A stretch of DNA of 64,000 nucleotides from Chitinophaga varians. Its GTDB lineage: Bacteria; Bacteroidota; Bacteroidia; Chitinophagales; Chitinophagaceae. The translations under genes were made by a program, and so were the position numbers. Location: NCBI RefSeq assembly GCF_012641275.1, contig NZ_JABAIA010000001.1, positions 62,001-126,000 of the forward strand, read 5' to 3'. How positions within the stretch are numbered: position 1 is the stretch's first letter; each line of letters starts with the position of its first letter. The notes below the pieces were generated by a model that was not told where the DNA came from, did not search any database, and saw only the letters and a program-made list of their open reading frames with translations. Shown piece by piece: positions 23,812-34,300 of this stretch.

Positions 23812-24447
23812 TCAGAAAGTAATTTTTTCAATGGAAATAAATGCAGGGGTTGTTTCTGTTGCCAGATGGCCGGCATAGCTCTCCTGCAGGGTCAGTGGCG
23901 TCAGCGTCCAGGTGAAGCCCTGCAACTCCACCGCACTGTCGGAGAGAATATGTATGGCAGGCAGCTCCACAATGCCTATCCCATTGGCTTTGGCCACCGC
24001 TTCCTTCATGGTCCAGTACCGGTAAAACTGCCAAACCGGATCGGGCGCAGTCACTACCTGCCGCCACTCGTTTTCCGCAAACTGTTCCCGGAAATCACTG
24101 AAATCGATCCCCCCGTTTTGTTCTATATCGATGCCTACCCGCCCGCCGGTATCCACCGCGCATACCACCATATTACCGGAATGGGAGATATTGAAATCCG
24201 GCCCGTCGCTCCAGTACGGCCTGCCGGCCGATGTATACAGCACCTCCTCCAGGTCCGGCTGCCGGCCTGCCTGGGAGAATGCATGCAACAGCAGGTGTTT
24301 GCCTAAAAGAGAGGCATGCGCGTCCTCCCAGCGATGAAAACGCAGCACCTTGCGCCGTGCCTGTTCCGGCAATACGGCCAGCAACCGCTCAAAACGATGC
24401 TCTGGCAGCGGTGTGTCAAAAACGGAATAATAAATCGAGACAGCCAT
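23812..24447 (-). CDS. 4'-phosphopantetheinyl transferase, Sfp type
   Basis: The 211-residue protein has the family motifs in order: GRPYWSDGPDFNISHSG (about 75-91), VGIDIE (about 104-109) and FYRYWTMKEAVAKANGIGI (about 141-159). The last two hold the magnesium and CoA-binding acids and the Lys. It moves the phosphopantetheine arm from CoA to a carrier protein Ser. No polyketide, peptide synthetase or carrier protein gene is in the window, and LanB needs no such arm. It may be the general cell enzyme, or part of a larger natural-product region beyond what can be seen. Confidence 0.9.
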   Translation of the reverse strand: MAVSIYYSVFDTPLPEHRFERLLAVLPEQARRKVLRFHRWEDAHASLLGKHLLLHAFSQAGRQPDLEEVLYTSAGRPYWSDGPDFNISHSGNMVVCAVDTGGRVGIDIEQNGGIDFSDFREQFAENEWRQVVTAPDPVWQFYRYWTMKEAVAKANGIGIVELPAIHILSDSAVELQGFTWTLTPLTLQESYAGHLATETTPAFISIEKITF

Positions 24448-24490
24448 AAACGGAAGATATATTTTTTCCCTGATTTGATGATATGAAATT

Positions 24491-24510
24491 CCCGGGGCTC
24501 ACGCCCTGGG
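24491..24510. repeat. GC-rich palindromic repeat, copy 4
   Basis: CCCGGGGC-TCAC-GCCCTGGG pairs along its arms with one G-T pair. It resembles the copies at 7628 and 19652 and lies in the gap between two divergent genes. Confidence 0.45.
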
Positions 24511-24567
24511 ACGTATTATCCCCCAAAATTGTCGCAACGCCCCCCGGCGCAATCCTGCCGCATGCTG

Positions 24568-24575
24568 TAGTTTTG
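24568..24575 (+). promoter_or_regulatory. TAnnTTTG -7 box for the VOC gene
   Basis: TAGTTTTG matches the -7 consensus exactly and ends 14 bases before the ATG, giving a very short leader. No clear TTG is present 19-21 bases upstream. Confidence 0.45.
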
Positions 24576-24589
24576 TAAAAAACCAGTGT

Positions 24590-24994
24590 ATGTCACAGAT
24601 CAACGTGTACCTAAATTTTGATGGCAAATGCGCGGAAGCCATGAAGTTTTACCAGTCCTGTCTGGGTGGCGAACTGACGTTGCAGACCGTAAAAGACTCT
24701 CCTATGGCCAACGACTGGCCTGCCTTTAAGCAGGACCACGTACTGCATGCGAGCATTACCAAAGGACCGCTGCTGTTACTGGCTTCCGATATGGGTGAAA
24801 ATCCGGCGGGCAACAATATCAGTATCAGTCTTACCTGCGACACGGGCGAGCAACTGGAAGAAGCTTTTGAAAAGTTGTCTGCCGGCGGAGAACGGACCCG
24901 GCCGGTGCATGACTTTTTCGCGGGTAAAATTGCGGCATTGAAAGACAAATACGGCTTCTACTGGATCCTCTATTCCCATAACGGCCAGCAGTAA
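24590..24994 (+). CDS. VOC superfamily protein, PhnB/glyoxalase-like
   Basis: The 134-residue protein begins SQINVYLNFDGKCAEAMKFY and ends with DKYGFYWILYS, the pattern of the PhnB-like (DUF1338/3-demethylubiquinone-type) group of the vicinal oxygen chelate superfamily. The paired beta-alpha-beta units, and the DHVLHASI and YGFYW strands, fit the fold. Members are often of unknown activity. No signal peptide is seen. It stands alone between a divergent gene and the protease gene, which starts 100 bases later. Confidence 0.82.
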   Translation: MSQINVYLNFDGKCAEAMKFYQSCLGGELTLQTVKDSPMANDWPAFKQDHVLHASITKGPLLLLASDMGENPAGNNISISLTCDTGEQLEEAFEKLSAGGERTRPVHDFFAGKIAALKDKYGFYWILYSHNGQQ

Positions 24995-25094
24995 AGTTGA
25001 CAGTAGTCCTGCCTATTCTGGCAGCAACACCGGCCACGCTTTGCCAAAAAGGCGGAATTATATTCTGGATACATATTTGAGCGCTTGTTCCATT

Positions 25095-26090
25095 ATGGAA
25101 AATGCACTCAATTTCTTAACATATCATCCGGTAAACGATGCCGGTTTACTGGATGCATATTCTCAAACGGTTACCGGTGTAGTAGGCACGGTCGCCGAAT
25201 CCGTTGTACATATTGAAGTACAGCGCCCTGTTAACGACAGGCGCCATCCGGAAAGAAAAACGCAGGGCGGCTCGGGATCGGGCTTCATCATTTCTTCTGA
25301 CGGCTTTATTATCACCAATAACCACGTGATAGAAAAGGCAGAAAGCATCCGCGTTTCTTTCGTTGACGGCAGGAAAGTCAATGCAGAAATAAAGGGCGCC
25401 GATCCCTCTACGGATATCGCCGTGCTCAAGATCGATGAAACCGGGCTGAAAGCATTGTCTTTCGCGGATTCAGCTGCGTTACAGGTAGGCCAGATCGCTA
25501 TCGCCATCGGTAATCCCATGGGCCTGCAATACACCGTTACCGCCGGCGTGGTGAGTGCGTTGGGCCGCACGCTCCGCGCCAGCAACGGCAGGCTTATCGA
25601 CAACGTCATTCAAACCGATGCGGCACTCAACCCGGGCAACAGCGGCGGACCGCTGGTCAACTCCCTCGGACAGATCATCGGTGTTAACACCGCCATGATC
25701 CCTGCGGCACAGGGACTGTGTTTCGCTATCTCCTCCAACCTCGCAGCACAGATAGCCGGCCAGCTTATCCTGCATGGAAGAGTAAGACGCGCCCTGCTCG
25801 GCATCGCCGCCCAGCCGGTGAAACTTACGGCCCGTATGATCGCGGCCAATAAACTCACCACGCAAAGCGGCGTTTATATCGTTGAAACAGTCCCCGACGG
25901 CAACTATGACAACAGCCAGCTTCACGCCGGCGATATCATCGTGGCCTTCGATAATGTTCCCGTGGCCAGCGTTGATGATATGCACCAGCTGCTCACCGAA
26001 AAACAAATCGGCCGTAAAGTACCGCTGGACGTGCTCCGCGGAGGACATAAGGTAACGATTACGGTTACACCGGGACCTAATGACATTTAG
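25095..26090 (+). CDS. HtrA/DegP-like serine protease with PDZ domain, no signal peptide
   Basis: The start at 25095 gives MENALNFLTYHPVND; a frame back to 25041 adds 18 residues of no clear sense. The 331-residue product has the trypsin-like triad His77 (TNNHVIE), Asp107 (STDIAVLK) and Ser183 (NPGNSGGPL). A PDZ domain covers about 240-331 (GVYIVETVPDGNY, LHAGDIIVAFDNVPV). Length and order match the single-PDZ HtrA type. No signal peptide or N-terminal membrane segment is visible, which is odd for DegP proteins, so it may be a cytosolic protease. Motifs are intact. A strong terminator follows. Confidence 0.88.
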   Translation: MENALNFLTYHPVNDAGLLDAYSQTVTGVVGTVAESVVHIEVQRPVNDRRHPERKTQGGSGSGFIISSDGFIITNNHVIEKAESIRVSFVDGRKVNAEIKGADPSTDIAVLKIDETGLKALSFADSAALQVGQIAIAIGNPMGLQYTVTAGVVSALGRTLRASNGRLIDNVIQTDAALNPGNSGGPLVNSLGQIIGVNTAMIPAAQGLCFAISSNLAAQIAGQLILHGRVRRALLGIAAQPVKLTARMIAANKLTTQSGVYIVETVPDGNYDNSQLHAGDIIVAFDNVPVASVDDMHQLLTEKQIGRKVPLDVLRGGHKVTITVTPGPNDI

Positions 26091-26130
26091 GGATTCTTTG
26101 ATTTACGATTTTTTGATTTCATAATCTGAT

Positions 26131-26177
26131 AAAAAAGGGAGACCTAAGCGGTTACATTCGCTTAGGTCTCCCTTTTT
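26131..26177. terminator. Bidirectional intrinsic terminator
   Basis: GGGAGACCTAAGCG (26137-26150) pairs perfectly with CGCTTAGGTCTCCC (26159-26172), with A-run on the left and T-run on the right. It lies between the convergent protease and alpha-L-fucosidase genes and can stop both. Confidence 0.9.
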
Positions 26178-26221
26178 ATCATTCGCGATTTTGATCCACA
26201 AAATCAAAAACCCCTGAATGT

Positions 26222-27664
26222 CTAGGTTTTGGCTTTCTCAAAATTGCCCTTGTCTTTATTCTCTCCTGTAACTGTTTTCAGTAAGATGACCACCGGCGAA
26301 TCTGTTGTTTTGCCGGGAAGATGCAGGAAATATTCGTTCCGGCCAATCCACTCCGGTGTAAGCGTGGTATTGCCCAGCAGCATAGACGCTCCTGTGAGTT
26401 CGGTGCGTGCCGGCAGTTTCACCCGCAGACTACCGGAAACGGGTATATTAAATACTACCATGTATACGCTGTCTGTTCCTGCCTTACGGATATAATATCC
26501 CCAGTCCTGTTTCTCAAAACCAGCGTAAGTGCCGTTGTAAACGGCCTCTCCGTTTACTTTCATCCACTGCCCGATACCGGCGGCCAGCTGCTGCTCCTCG
26601 GTACGGAAAGTGCCGTCTGCTTTAGGGCCGAAGTTGAGCACAAAATTGCCGTTAAGCGACACGCTCTTCACCAGCATCTCCAGTATTTCATTGACGGTTT
26701 TCACATGGCCCGTCCATTTGGCGTGATAGCCCCATTGGTTTTCCGGTACCGTCATCACTGCTTCCCAGTCGTTACCATGCACATCTTCGATGGTAGCCGG
26801 CAGTTTTCTTTCCCATCCCTGTTCGTAGTCGCCCATCAGGCGGCCGTTTGAATCAAAATGGCGGGCGCCTTTTTCATCGGCGCGCAGGCGGCTGCCCATC
26901 ACCAACCCGGGATGCAGCGATTGCAGGTACTGTTCCAGCTCATCGCTGAAAGCGCCATCGTTTTTCCACGAATCGTCCCAGGTACCGTCAAACCAAAAGC
27001 CTTTGATGGTAGGATACCGCTGCAACAGTTCCGCCAGCTGGTTTTTAACGAACAGCTGAAAACGCTTACCGGCAGCAGAATCGGCGGCATTCTTCAGCGA
27101 AGCGCGATAGTCCGGATGGTTCCAGTCGATGATGGAAAAATATAGGTGTACATCAATGCCTGCCTTGTTATACGCGTCGATCATCGGTCCCAGCAGGTCC
27201 TTTTTCCAGGGCGTGGCAGCGATGGTGTATTTGGAATACTTGCTGGGCCATAGACAAAAACCATCATGGTGCTTCGTGGTGATGATCATGTATTTGGCGC
27301 CCATGCTTTTGGCCTGTGCGGCCCACTGCTGCGGATTAAAATTCACCGGGTTGAACTGACGGTATAATTTATCATATTCCTCATGCGGCATCTCTTTCCA
27401 GGAGCGTATCCATTCGGCGGCGCCGTTGTAGGTCTTACCGTTCCATTCTCCTCCCGGGATAGCGTACAGCCCCCAGTGAATAAACTGCCCAAAGCGGAGC
27501 GACCGCCAGCGGGCCATGTCAGCATCGGTACGGTTGCCGGTGCGATGCGCGCCATGTTGCAGCGCAATGGTATCTTTCTTCGGCAGCTGGACCTGCGCGA
27601 TGGCCTGTAGCAGGAAAGTGCAGCAGGCGGCCGTCAGTATGCCGGTAATCATTTTCTTCTTCAT
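26222..27664 (-). CDS. Alpha-L-fucosidase, GH29
   Basis: The 480-residue secreted enzyme has a signal peptide (MKKKMITGILTAACCTFLLQ, cleavage near AIAQ). The GH29 core follows, with RFGQFIHWGLYAIPGGEW, TTKHHDGFCLWPS and the nucleophile Asp226 in GFWFDGTWD. It would remove alpha-L-fucose from glycan ends in the periplasm. The acid/base is not obvious by eye, as is usual in this family. It is the last gene of system A, 12 bases after the GH2 gene. Together the two suggest a fucosylated galactoside substrate such as xyloglucan side chains or host glycans. Confidence 0.92.
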   Translation of the reverse strand: MKKKMITGILTAACCTFLLQAIAQVQLPKKDTIALQHGAHRTGNRTDADMARWRSLRFGQFIHWGLYAIPGGEWNGKTYNGAAEWIRSWKEMPHEEYDKLYRQFNPVNFNPQQWAAQAKSMGAKYMIITTKHHDGFCLWPSKYSKYTIAATPWKKDLLGPMIDAYNKAGIDVHLYFSIIDWNHPDYRASLKNAADSAAGKRFQLFVKNQLAELLQRYPTIKGFWFDGTWDDSWKNDGAFSDELEQYLQSLHPGLVMGSRLRADEKGARHFDSNGRLMGDYEQGWERKLPATIEDVHGNDWEAVMTVPENQWGYHAKWTGHVKTVNEILEMLVKSVSLNGNFVLNFGPKADGTFRTEEQQLAAGIGQWMKVNGEAVYNGTYAGFEKQDWGYYIRKAGTDSVYMVVFNIPVSGSLRVKLPARTELTGASMLLGNTTLTPEWIGRNEYFLHLPGKTTDSPVVILLKTVTGENKDKGNFEKAKT

Positions 27665-27676
27665 GATGAGACTATT

Positions 27677-29737
27677 TTATTCCGATGCCTGTAGTTGCCA
27701 GGTGATCGTGTCTGTCAATATCTTCCCGTGCTGCACACCCGTGGCAATGATAGTATTGGCGCCGGGTTGCAGGACAACGTCATCAAAGAGAACATCTCTC
27801 TTATTAGCACCCTGCCTGCCGGTCAACGGTTTTCCGTTATTCACGGAAAGCGTGATTTTTTCCATATTGCTGAACACCTCCACCTGTACCTTTGCCTGCT
27901 TGCGGATATTGTTGCGGCGTTCTGCAATATAAATCATCGGCTCAGGGTTCCAGTTGGCCTTGTACCAAAAGAAAGCATCCTTTTTCTGCTTACGGTCATA
28001 GGTGATCAAACCTTTCAGGTTACGGGCATTCACGCCTCCCCTGTTCCACATGGGAACGGCAAACTCAAACGTGTTCCACAAATAGGAAGCGGCAATGTAG
28101 GGATGCTGCTCAATAACGGCCCATTGTTTGACGTGTGTGGCCGTCTGATAGGTTTCAGGGAAAAACTGCCCGTTTACCGGGTTAAAGTCGGTGGACAGGC
28201 TATCAGTATGTTGATGAATGTTTCCGTCTGCACCATATTCTGTCAGCATCAGTTTATAATCGGGATACTTTTGCTCCAGACCTTTCACCCAGCCTTCAAT
28301 ATCTTCTATCCTGCCTTCGTACCAGCCGTAGTAGCGGTTCATGCCCTGTATATCCGCGGCCAGGTTGGCCGGACGGTCCATTTCACCATAACCGCTGACA
28401 GCGGTCGTATACCGGTCCGGGTCTTCTGTTTTGGCCAGATCGTTCAACTGACGCGTGAGTACGGCCACATGTTCATCAGGTGTTTTGGCGTATACTTCGT
28501 TATGCAGTCCCCATACATAAATAGCCGGATGGTTGAAGTTCTGGCGGATCAACTCCGTCAGCTGCTGTTTGGCATTATCCCCTTCTTTACCGGAGGAATT
28601 ATTGACAAAAGGTATTTCCGCCCATATGACAAAGCCCATGCTGTCGCACTGGGAATACAGGTATTCTGCCTGCTGGTAATGCGCGAAACGGATGGTGGTA
28701 GCGCCTATTTCTTTGATCAGGTCGAGGTCTGCTTTATGTTGTGCATTGGAAAGGGCGTTACCGTAATCCTGCCATTCCTGGTGACGGGTAACGCCATGCA
28801 TCACATATGGCTGGCCGTTCAGGAAAAATCCCTTGCCAGGGACTACCTCAAAACGACGAATGCCCAGTGGCTGGGTAACGGCATCCAGTATTTTTCCATC
28901 AGCCATCACCGTGGTGGTAAGCGAGTACAGGTAAGGATCTTTCTGTCCGTTCCACAAATGCGGCTGGTCCACCTGCAGGTCCTGGCGGATGATATTGGTC
29001 CCCTGCGGGCTGACATTCACCTTTTTACTGTTGACGGCCACCTGCTTGCCCTGGCGGTCTTTGATCACCGTCTCCACGGTAATGTCTTTGTGGTGCAACT
29101 GTTTGTTTTCGATCTTGGCCGTTACGCTGATGGCGGCCTTTTGCGCGTTTACATCGCTTTGACGGATATAAATGCCTGGCGACGCATAGTCTGTTGTGGT
29201 AATATTGATATCGTTGGTAACGATGAGACTTACCGGCCTGTAGATGCCGCCGAAGATGCCGAACAGGAAATGATTGATGGGCAGTACGTCCTCACGCGCG
29301 CTGTTGTTGGCTTTCACGACGAAAGTATTCTCTTCGCCGTATTTCACCGAGTGGGTGATCTCATAACAGAAAGCGGAATAGGAACCTTTATGCTCTCCGA
29401 TCAACCGGTTGTTGACATACAGGCTGGCAACAGACCCAACGCCTTCAAAACGCAGGAACAGCCGCTTGCCTTTCCATTGCGGGCTTACCGTAAATGTTTT
29501 GCGGTAGCAGGCTTCGCCGGCATAGAAGTTTTTGCCTTCCTGCATGTCCTTGTTATTCCACGTATGCGGCACCGTTATATTCGTCCAGCCGGTGTCCGGC
29601 TGGTTTTTGTCGGCGGTCAGCGCTCCTTTGCGAAAAGACCAGCCATCATTGAAAGGCAGTATGCTGCGGCCTTCCTGTGCGTATCCCCGTAAAAACAGGG
29701 ATACACACAGCATACCGGCCAGTGAAAATTTCTTCAT
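27677..29737 (-). CDS. GH2 family beta-galactosidase-like enzyme
   Basis: The 686-residue product has a signal peptide (MKKFSLAGMLCVSLFLRGYA). A sugar-binding jelly roll (about 25-180) is followed by an Ig-like domain (about 185-295) and a TIM barrel. Acid/base Glu414 is in YVWGLHNE, and nucleophile Glu500 is in MLTEYGAD. A short extra beta domain ends the protein. GH2 enzymes release beta-galactose, mannose or glucuronate; the exact sugar cannot be told. It is the fifth gene of system A, 6 bases from susD. Confidence 0.9.
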   Translation of the reverse strand: MKKFSLAGMLCVSLFLRGYAQEGRSILPFNDGWSFRKGALTADKNQPDTGWTNITVPHTWNNKDMQEGKNFYAGEACYRKTFTVSPQWKGKRLFLRFEGVGSVASLYVNNRLIGEHKGSYSAFCYEITHSVKYGEENTFVVKANNSAREDVLPINHFLFGIFGGIYRPVSLIVTNDINITTTDYASPGIYIRQSDVNAQKAAISVTAKIENKQLHHKDITVETVIKDRQGKQVAVNSKKVNVSPQGTNIIRQDLQVDQPHLWNGQKDPYLYSLTTTVMADGKILDAVTQPLGIRRFEVVPGKGFFLNGQPYVMHGVTRHQEWQDYGNALSNAQHKADLDLIKEIGATTIRFAHYQQAEYLYSQCDSMGFVIWAEIPFVNNSSGKEGDNAKQQLTELIRQNFNHPAIYVWGLHNEVYAKTPDEHVAVLTRQLNDLAKTEDPDRYTTAVSGYGEMDRPANLAADIQGMNRYYGWYEGRIEDIEGWVKGLEQKYPDYKLMLTEYGADGNIHQHTDSLSTDFNPVNGQFFPETYQTATHVKQWAVIEQHPYIAASYLWNTFEFAVPMWNRGGVNARNLKGLITYDRKQKKDAFFWYKANWNPEPMIYIAERRNNIRKQAKVQVEVFSNMEKITLSVNNGKPLTGRQGANKRDVLFDDVVLQPGANTIIATGVQHGKILTDTITWQLQASE

Positions 29738-29743
29738 AAAAAA

Positions 29744-31327
29744 TTATTTCTGATAGCCGTCGTTCTGCGTCAGCACCGCATCTTTGTTCACATCGATCTC
29801 TGACTGCGGGATGGGCAGGTGTATATTAAAATCGGCGATGGTAGGCGCCACTTTCGGATTGTACTTGCGGACGCGGTCCACCAGTTTTTTAGTGCGTATC
29901 AGCGTGAGCCTTCTCAGCTCTTCTGCTGTCAGTTCACGGGCCCTTTCATCGAGCAGGTAGTCCATGGTCGCTTCCGCAGGTTGTACCGGCGTAGCTTTGG
30001 CACGGCCGCGGATCACGTTGATGCTGGCCGCTGCATCGGCATTCCGGCCTTGCAGCAGCTGTGCTTCTGCCATCAGCAGGTATGTTTCACCCAGGCGCAT
30101 CTGTATGCGGTCTTTGTAGGATTGCGCCCCCTGGATGTCCTGCGGCTGGAACTCGTACCATTTTGTCGTATGTGCGTACATGTTCTGAATAGTGTCAAAG
30201 CCTGTAGGGAACACCTGTTGACCGTATTTCGCAAAAGCCGGATCGTTGTAATAGTACGTACGACGGATATTGTAAGGTGAATTACGCATATCGGTTTTCT
30301 CGTACAGTTCGTACGTCCACCAGTTAGTAGGCCTGATTCTGCCGATACCGCGGCCCCCGAGGGAATCACATACTTTCATGCCCTGCACGTTCACATAGAA
30401 AGGTCCCCATTCGCGACGGCGCTGGTCAAAATCTGACGCGCCACCAGGGATATTGTATTGCTGCTCGATCACCCAGATCGCTTCAGTATTGCCCTGGCTG
30501 CGGCGCATATTGCCGTAGGTGAACATGTCCGCGAAAGGATCACCGGGCAGCGATGCTTTTACACCGTAACGGTTGGTGATGAGACTGAAAAATTTGCTGT
30601 CAATGATCCTTTTGGCGGCAGCTTCCGCTTCAACAGGTTTGTTGGCACGCAGCAGCGCTTCTGCCAACAGCTGTGACGCGGCGAATTTATTGATACGCCC
30701 CTGTTTCTTTACGCTGGCCGGATCTGGCAGATTAGCTTCTGCAAAAGTGAGGTCGCTGATAATGAAATCTATCACCTCCGCTTCGGAAGCCCGGGTATAA
30801 TCCGTACGTGGCACCGTTACCGGCTCTTTGATAATGGGCACGCCGCCAAAGAGAATAGACAGCTGGTTATAGGCATATGCCCGGAAGAAGCTGGCCTCTG
30901 CTTTGTAAAAGGCGCGCTGCTGGTCGGTAAGCGTAGCCTTCGGATTGCCGGCATTAATGATGATATTGTTCGCTGCGTTGATCACGCGGTAGTTCCAGTT
31001 CCAGACGGTAGACAGGGAGCCGGTTTGTGGATTAAGGTTGCGGTAATCTTCGTAAGGCGCCTGCACCGCGTTGGGCTGACCGGTAATGGCCATGTCTGTG
31101 CCTACGTAAAAAGTGGCCAGCAGGCCCTGCGTGTTGCCGTAATCGTTACGAACAATACTTTGTAAGCCGGTACTGGCGGCTTCAAATCCCAGTTCATCCA
31201 CCAGTGTGTTGTCTGGCGCGTACTTGGATTTTAGCTCTTCATCGAGAAAGTGTTTGCTGCAGGATGTTACGCCGGTGATCACCAGGCCTGCCAGCAAAAT
31301 GCCATATATATAAGATGATTTCTTCAT
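29744..31327 (-). CDS. SusD/RagB-type surface glycan-binding lipoprotein
   Basis: The 527-residue lipoprotein has its lipobox at Cys23 (GVTSC, then SKHFLDEEL). The SusD fold follows, with TPR-like helices (FYKAEASFFRAYAYNQLSIL, then FGGVPIIKEPV) and the C-terminal RLGETYLLMAEAQLLQGRNA and DERARELTAEELRRLTLIR blocks. It caps the SusC channel and binds glycan at the cell surface. It is 18 bases after susC in the same operon. Confidence 0.93.
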   Translation of the reverse strand: MKKSSYIYGILLAGLVITGVTSCSKHFLDEELKSKYAPDNTLVDELGFEAASTGLQSIVRNDYGNTQGLLATFYVGTDMAITGQPNAVQAPYEDYRNLNPQTGSLSTVWNWNYRVINAANNIIINAGNPKATLTDQQRAFYKAEASFFRAYAYNQLSILFGGVPIIKEPVTVPRTDYTRASEAEVIDFIISDLTFAEANLPDPASVKKQGRINKFAASQLLAEALLRANKPVEAEAAAKRIIDSKFFSLITNRYGVKASLPGDPFADMFTYGNMRRSQGNTEAIWVIEQQYNIPGGASDFDQRRREWGPFYVNVQGMKVCDSLGGRGIGRIRPTNWWTYELYEKTDMRNSPYNIRRTYYYNDPAFAKYGQQVFPTGFDTIQNMYAHTTKWYEFQPQDIQGAQSYKDRIQMRLGETYLLMAEAQLLQGRNADAAASINVIRGRAKATPVQPAEATMDYLLDERARELTAEELRRLTLIRTKKLVDRVRKYNPKVAPTIADFNIHLPIPQSEIDVNKDAVLTQNDGYQK

Positions 31328-31345
31328 TGTCTTACCTGTTTAAAA

Positions 31346-34300
31346 TTACAGACTGATGTTAACGCCAAATACGATAGTGGCTGTCAGCGGATAAAAGTCG
31401 GAGCTCTGAGATCCGCCTCCCTGGCCGTTGTTCAGGCGGGTAGCGCTGGAGGTGGCTGATGTAGGCGCTGTTTCCGGGTCCCAGCCAACCCATTTGGTAA
31501 AAGTGCCCAGGTTCCGGCCACTGAGGTACATCATCAGGTTACCGATTTTATAGCGTTCCAGCTTTTTCTTATCGAATGTATAGCTGAAGGTGACGTCTTT
31601 AATGCGGATAAAGGAAGCATCGTTGGCATACTTATACCCTTTAGGGTTGTTATAGATCAGTGACGGGTTGGTGTTGATCTTGTTTTCTGACGTCCAGTAG
31701 GGTATTTCAGCGGGCAGGTTTACCGTCCCGCCCTGGTCGCGGTTATCCAGGATATAATTGGAACGGAGCACGCCATGTACGTCCTGGATAAAAATATTCA
31801 GCGAGAAGTTTTTATAGGTAAACGTATTGGTGAGGCCGGCGATGTATTTGGGTAATTGAGAGCCCAGGTAAGAGCGGTCGGCCGCATCTATTTTACCATT
31901 ACCGTCCAGGTCTTTGAACTTGATATAGCCGGCTTTTGCGCCCGGGTCTATCTTCATATCCTCGCCTTCCTGCCAGATACCAATCATGGTATAATCGTAT
32001 ATGCCTAACAGTGATTTACCAATGAACAGGTTGTTGCCGATGTCATCTTTATTATCTCCATAAAGTGATACCACTTTGTTTTTGTTGAAGGAGATATTGA
32101 AAGATGTCTGCCATGTGAAATTATCCGATTGGACGTTACGGCTGTTGAGTAATATTTCAATGCCTTTGTTGGCTGTTTTGCCGATGTTGTCGAACACGGA
32201 AGTATAACCGCTGACAGCTGGTATCTTCCGGCTCAGCAGCAGATCGTAGGTATTGGTGCTGTATGCCTCGATGGTACCGCTTAAGCGGCTGTTCCACAGG
32301 GAGAAGTCGATGCCCACGTTGAAGCCTTTGGTGGTTTCCCATTTGAGGTTAGGGTTGCCAAGGGTGTCGGGCACTACGCCGATGGTAGTTACACCGTCAT
32401 AGATGTATTGCGCGGTATTCATTCTTGTCAGCGTCTGATAGGCGCCGATGGCCTGGTTACCGGATTTGCCGTAGGAAGCACGCAGTTTCAGCTGAGAGAT
32501 CACCGGTGCGGTGGCCGCCATGAATTTTTCGTTGTGTACGTTCCACCCTACCGCTACGGAAGGGAATACGCCGTATTTGTTGTTTTTGCCAAAGCCGGAG
32601 AACCCATCGCGACGGATAGTGGCAGTCACGAGGTAGCGGCTGTCGTAGGTATAGTTGGCGCGGAACATCTGTGACAGCAGGCTGCCGCTGGAATAGCGGG
32701 ATTCTGTTTTCTGTACCTGGCCGGCAGCGAGATTGTTGAAATCGAGGTTATCGTTGATGAACGAATTGGCTTTGAGCCGGGTGGAGAACAGTTCATCGCG
32801 TTGCGCACTGTACAGGGCGGTGAAGTCCAGGCCGTGTTTATTGAAACTGGTAGCGTAGGACAGCAGGTTTTCCACGATCCACTGTTTGTTCTCTTCGTTG
32901 TACACCTCTGCGGAGCCCAGCTGGTCGCCGGCTTTGCGGCCAAAGTAATCCGCCGTGCGGGACGGCCGGTAGCCGTAAGAGCCGTTGACGCGGTATTTGA
33001 GGCCTTTCACGAAATCAGGTGCTACTTCCGCGTAACCGCTGACCGCCATGTTTTTGTTGCGGTTCAGGCCAGGGTTGTAGGTGTTCACCAACGGGCTTTG
33101 GTACAGCGTCTGCGGCGCTATCGGGTATACTTCATAATCGCCTTTGGCATTGTAGAGCGTACCATAAGGGCTCAGGGAGTTGGCATCGAAAAGTGTGGCT
33201 TTGCCGCCGTCGCTGTTGTTATTGACGAGGAACATGTTCAGGCCTGTTTTCAGCCAGGAAGTAACATTCGCGTCTATATTGGCGCGGATGCTGCTGCGGT
33301 TGAACTGGAACCCTTTAATAGTGCCTTCCTGTTTGAGGTAGGTGCCGGACACATAGTATTTTACGTTGTCGGTACCACCGGAGAGGCTCAGCTCATGGCT
33401 CTGGATATAGCCCTGCTGGCCGATTTCCTTTTGCCAGTTTACTTCCGGCACTCCGTTGGCGTAGTTCGTTTGTTCGGAGAGGTAAGGCAGGTCAGGCGCA
33501 GTAGGACGGCCAGCCTGAATATTGTACCAGTGGTTCTTGGTACGGTATTGTTCCCCGTTCATGTTCTTCATTACATTCGATTGAAATTCGGGGCCGGCAT
33601 AAGCGTTATAGGAGATCACAGGTTTACCGGACTTTCCTCTTTTGGTAGTGATCATGATCACGCCGTTAGCGCCGCGGGCGCCGTAGATGGCCGTAGCGGA
33701 AACATCTTTCAGCACATCGATGGCAGCGATATCGTTCGGGTTGATGTCGTTGTAGGTACCGCCGAAAGGCACGCCGTCCAGCACGATCAGCGGCGCGTTG
33801 CTGGCGTTGATGGATTTCATGCCACGGAGATAAAATGCAGGTGAGCTGCCTGGTTTGCTGGTATTGTTCACAATGTTGATACCGGCGGCAGAGCCCTGTA
33901 CAGCCTGCAGTACGTTGGTCACAGGCAGGTTTTTAAGACGTTCGGTAGGTACGGAAGAAATAGAACCGGTGACATCACTTCTTTTTTTGGTGCCATATCC
34001 TACTACCACTACTTCGTTCTGTTGTTCCACCGCCATTTTCATGGTGATGTTAAGCGTAGCGCTGGCGGAAACTGTTACTTCCTGTGGTATCATGCCCAGG
34101 TAGGAGAACTGCAATACCACCGGGCCATCGGCAGGCACGCGCAGGGCGAAGCTGCCGTCGGTGCCGGTAGAGACGCCCTGTGCAGTGCCTTTCACCCTGA
34201 CAGACACGCCGGGCAGGGGGTTACCGCTTTCGTCGGTAACCTTGCCTTTGATGTCCAGCGGCGCCGCCGCTTCCATCGTGATGGAAGCCGTAGCATGGCT

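Noticed and set aside
27695..29692. 665-codon open frame on the plus strand
   Set aside because: It lies opposite the GH2 gene, which has full motifs and a signal peptide; the antisense product has no recognisable domain.
32801..33844. 347-codon plus-strand frame inside susC of system A
   Set aside because: Antisense to a clear SusC barrel; composition is that of a shadow frame.
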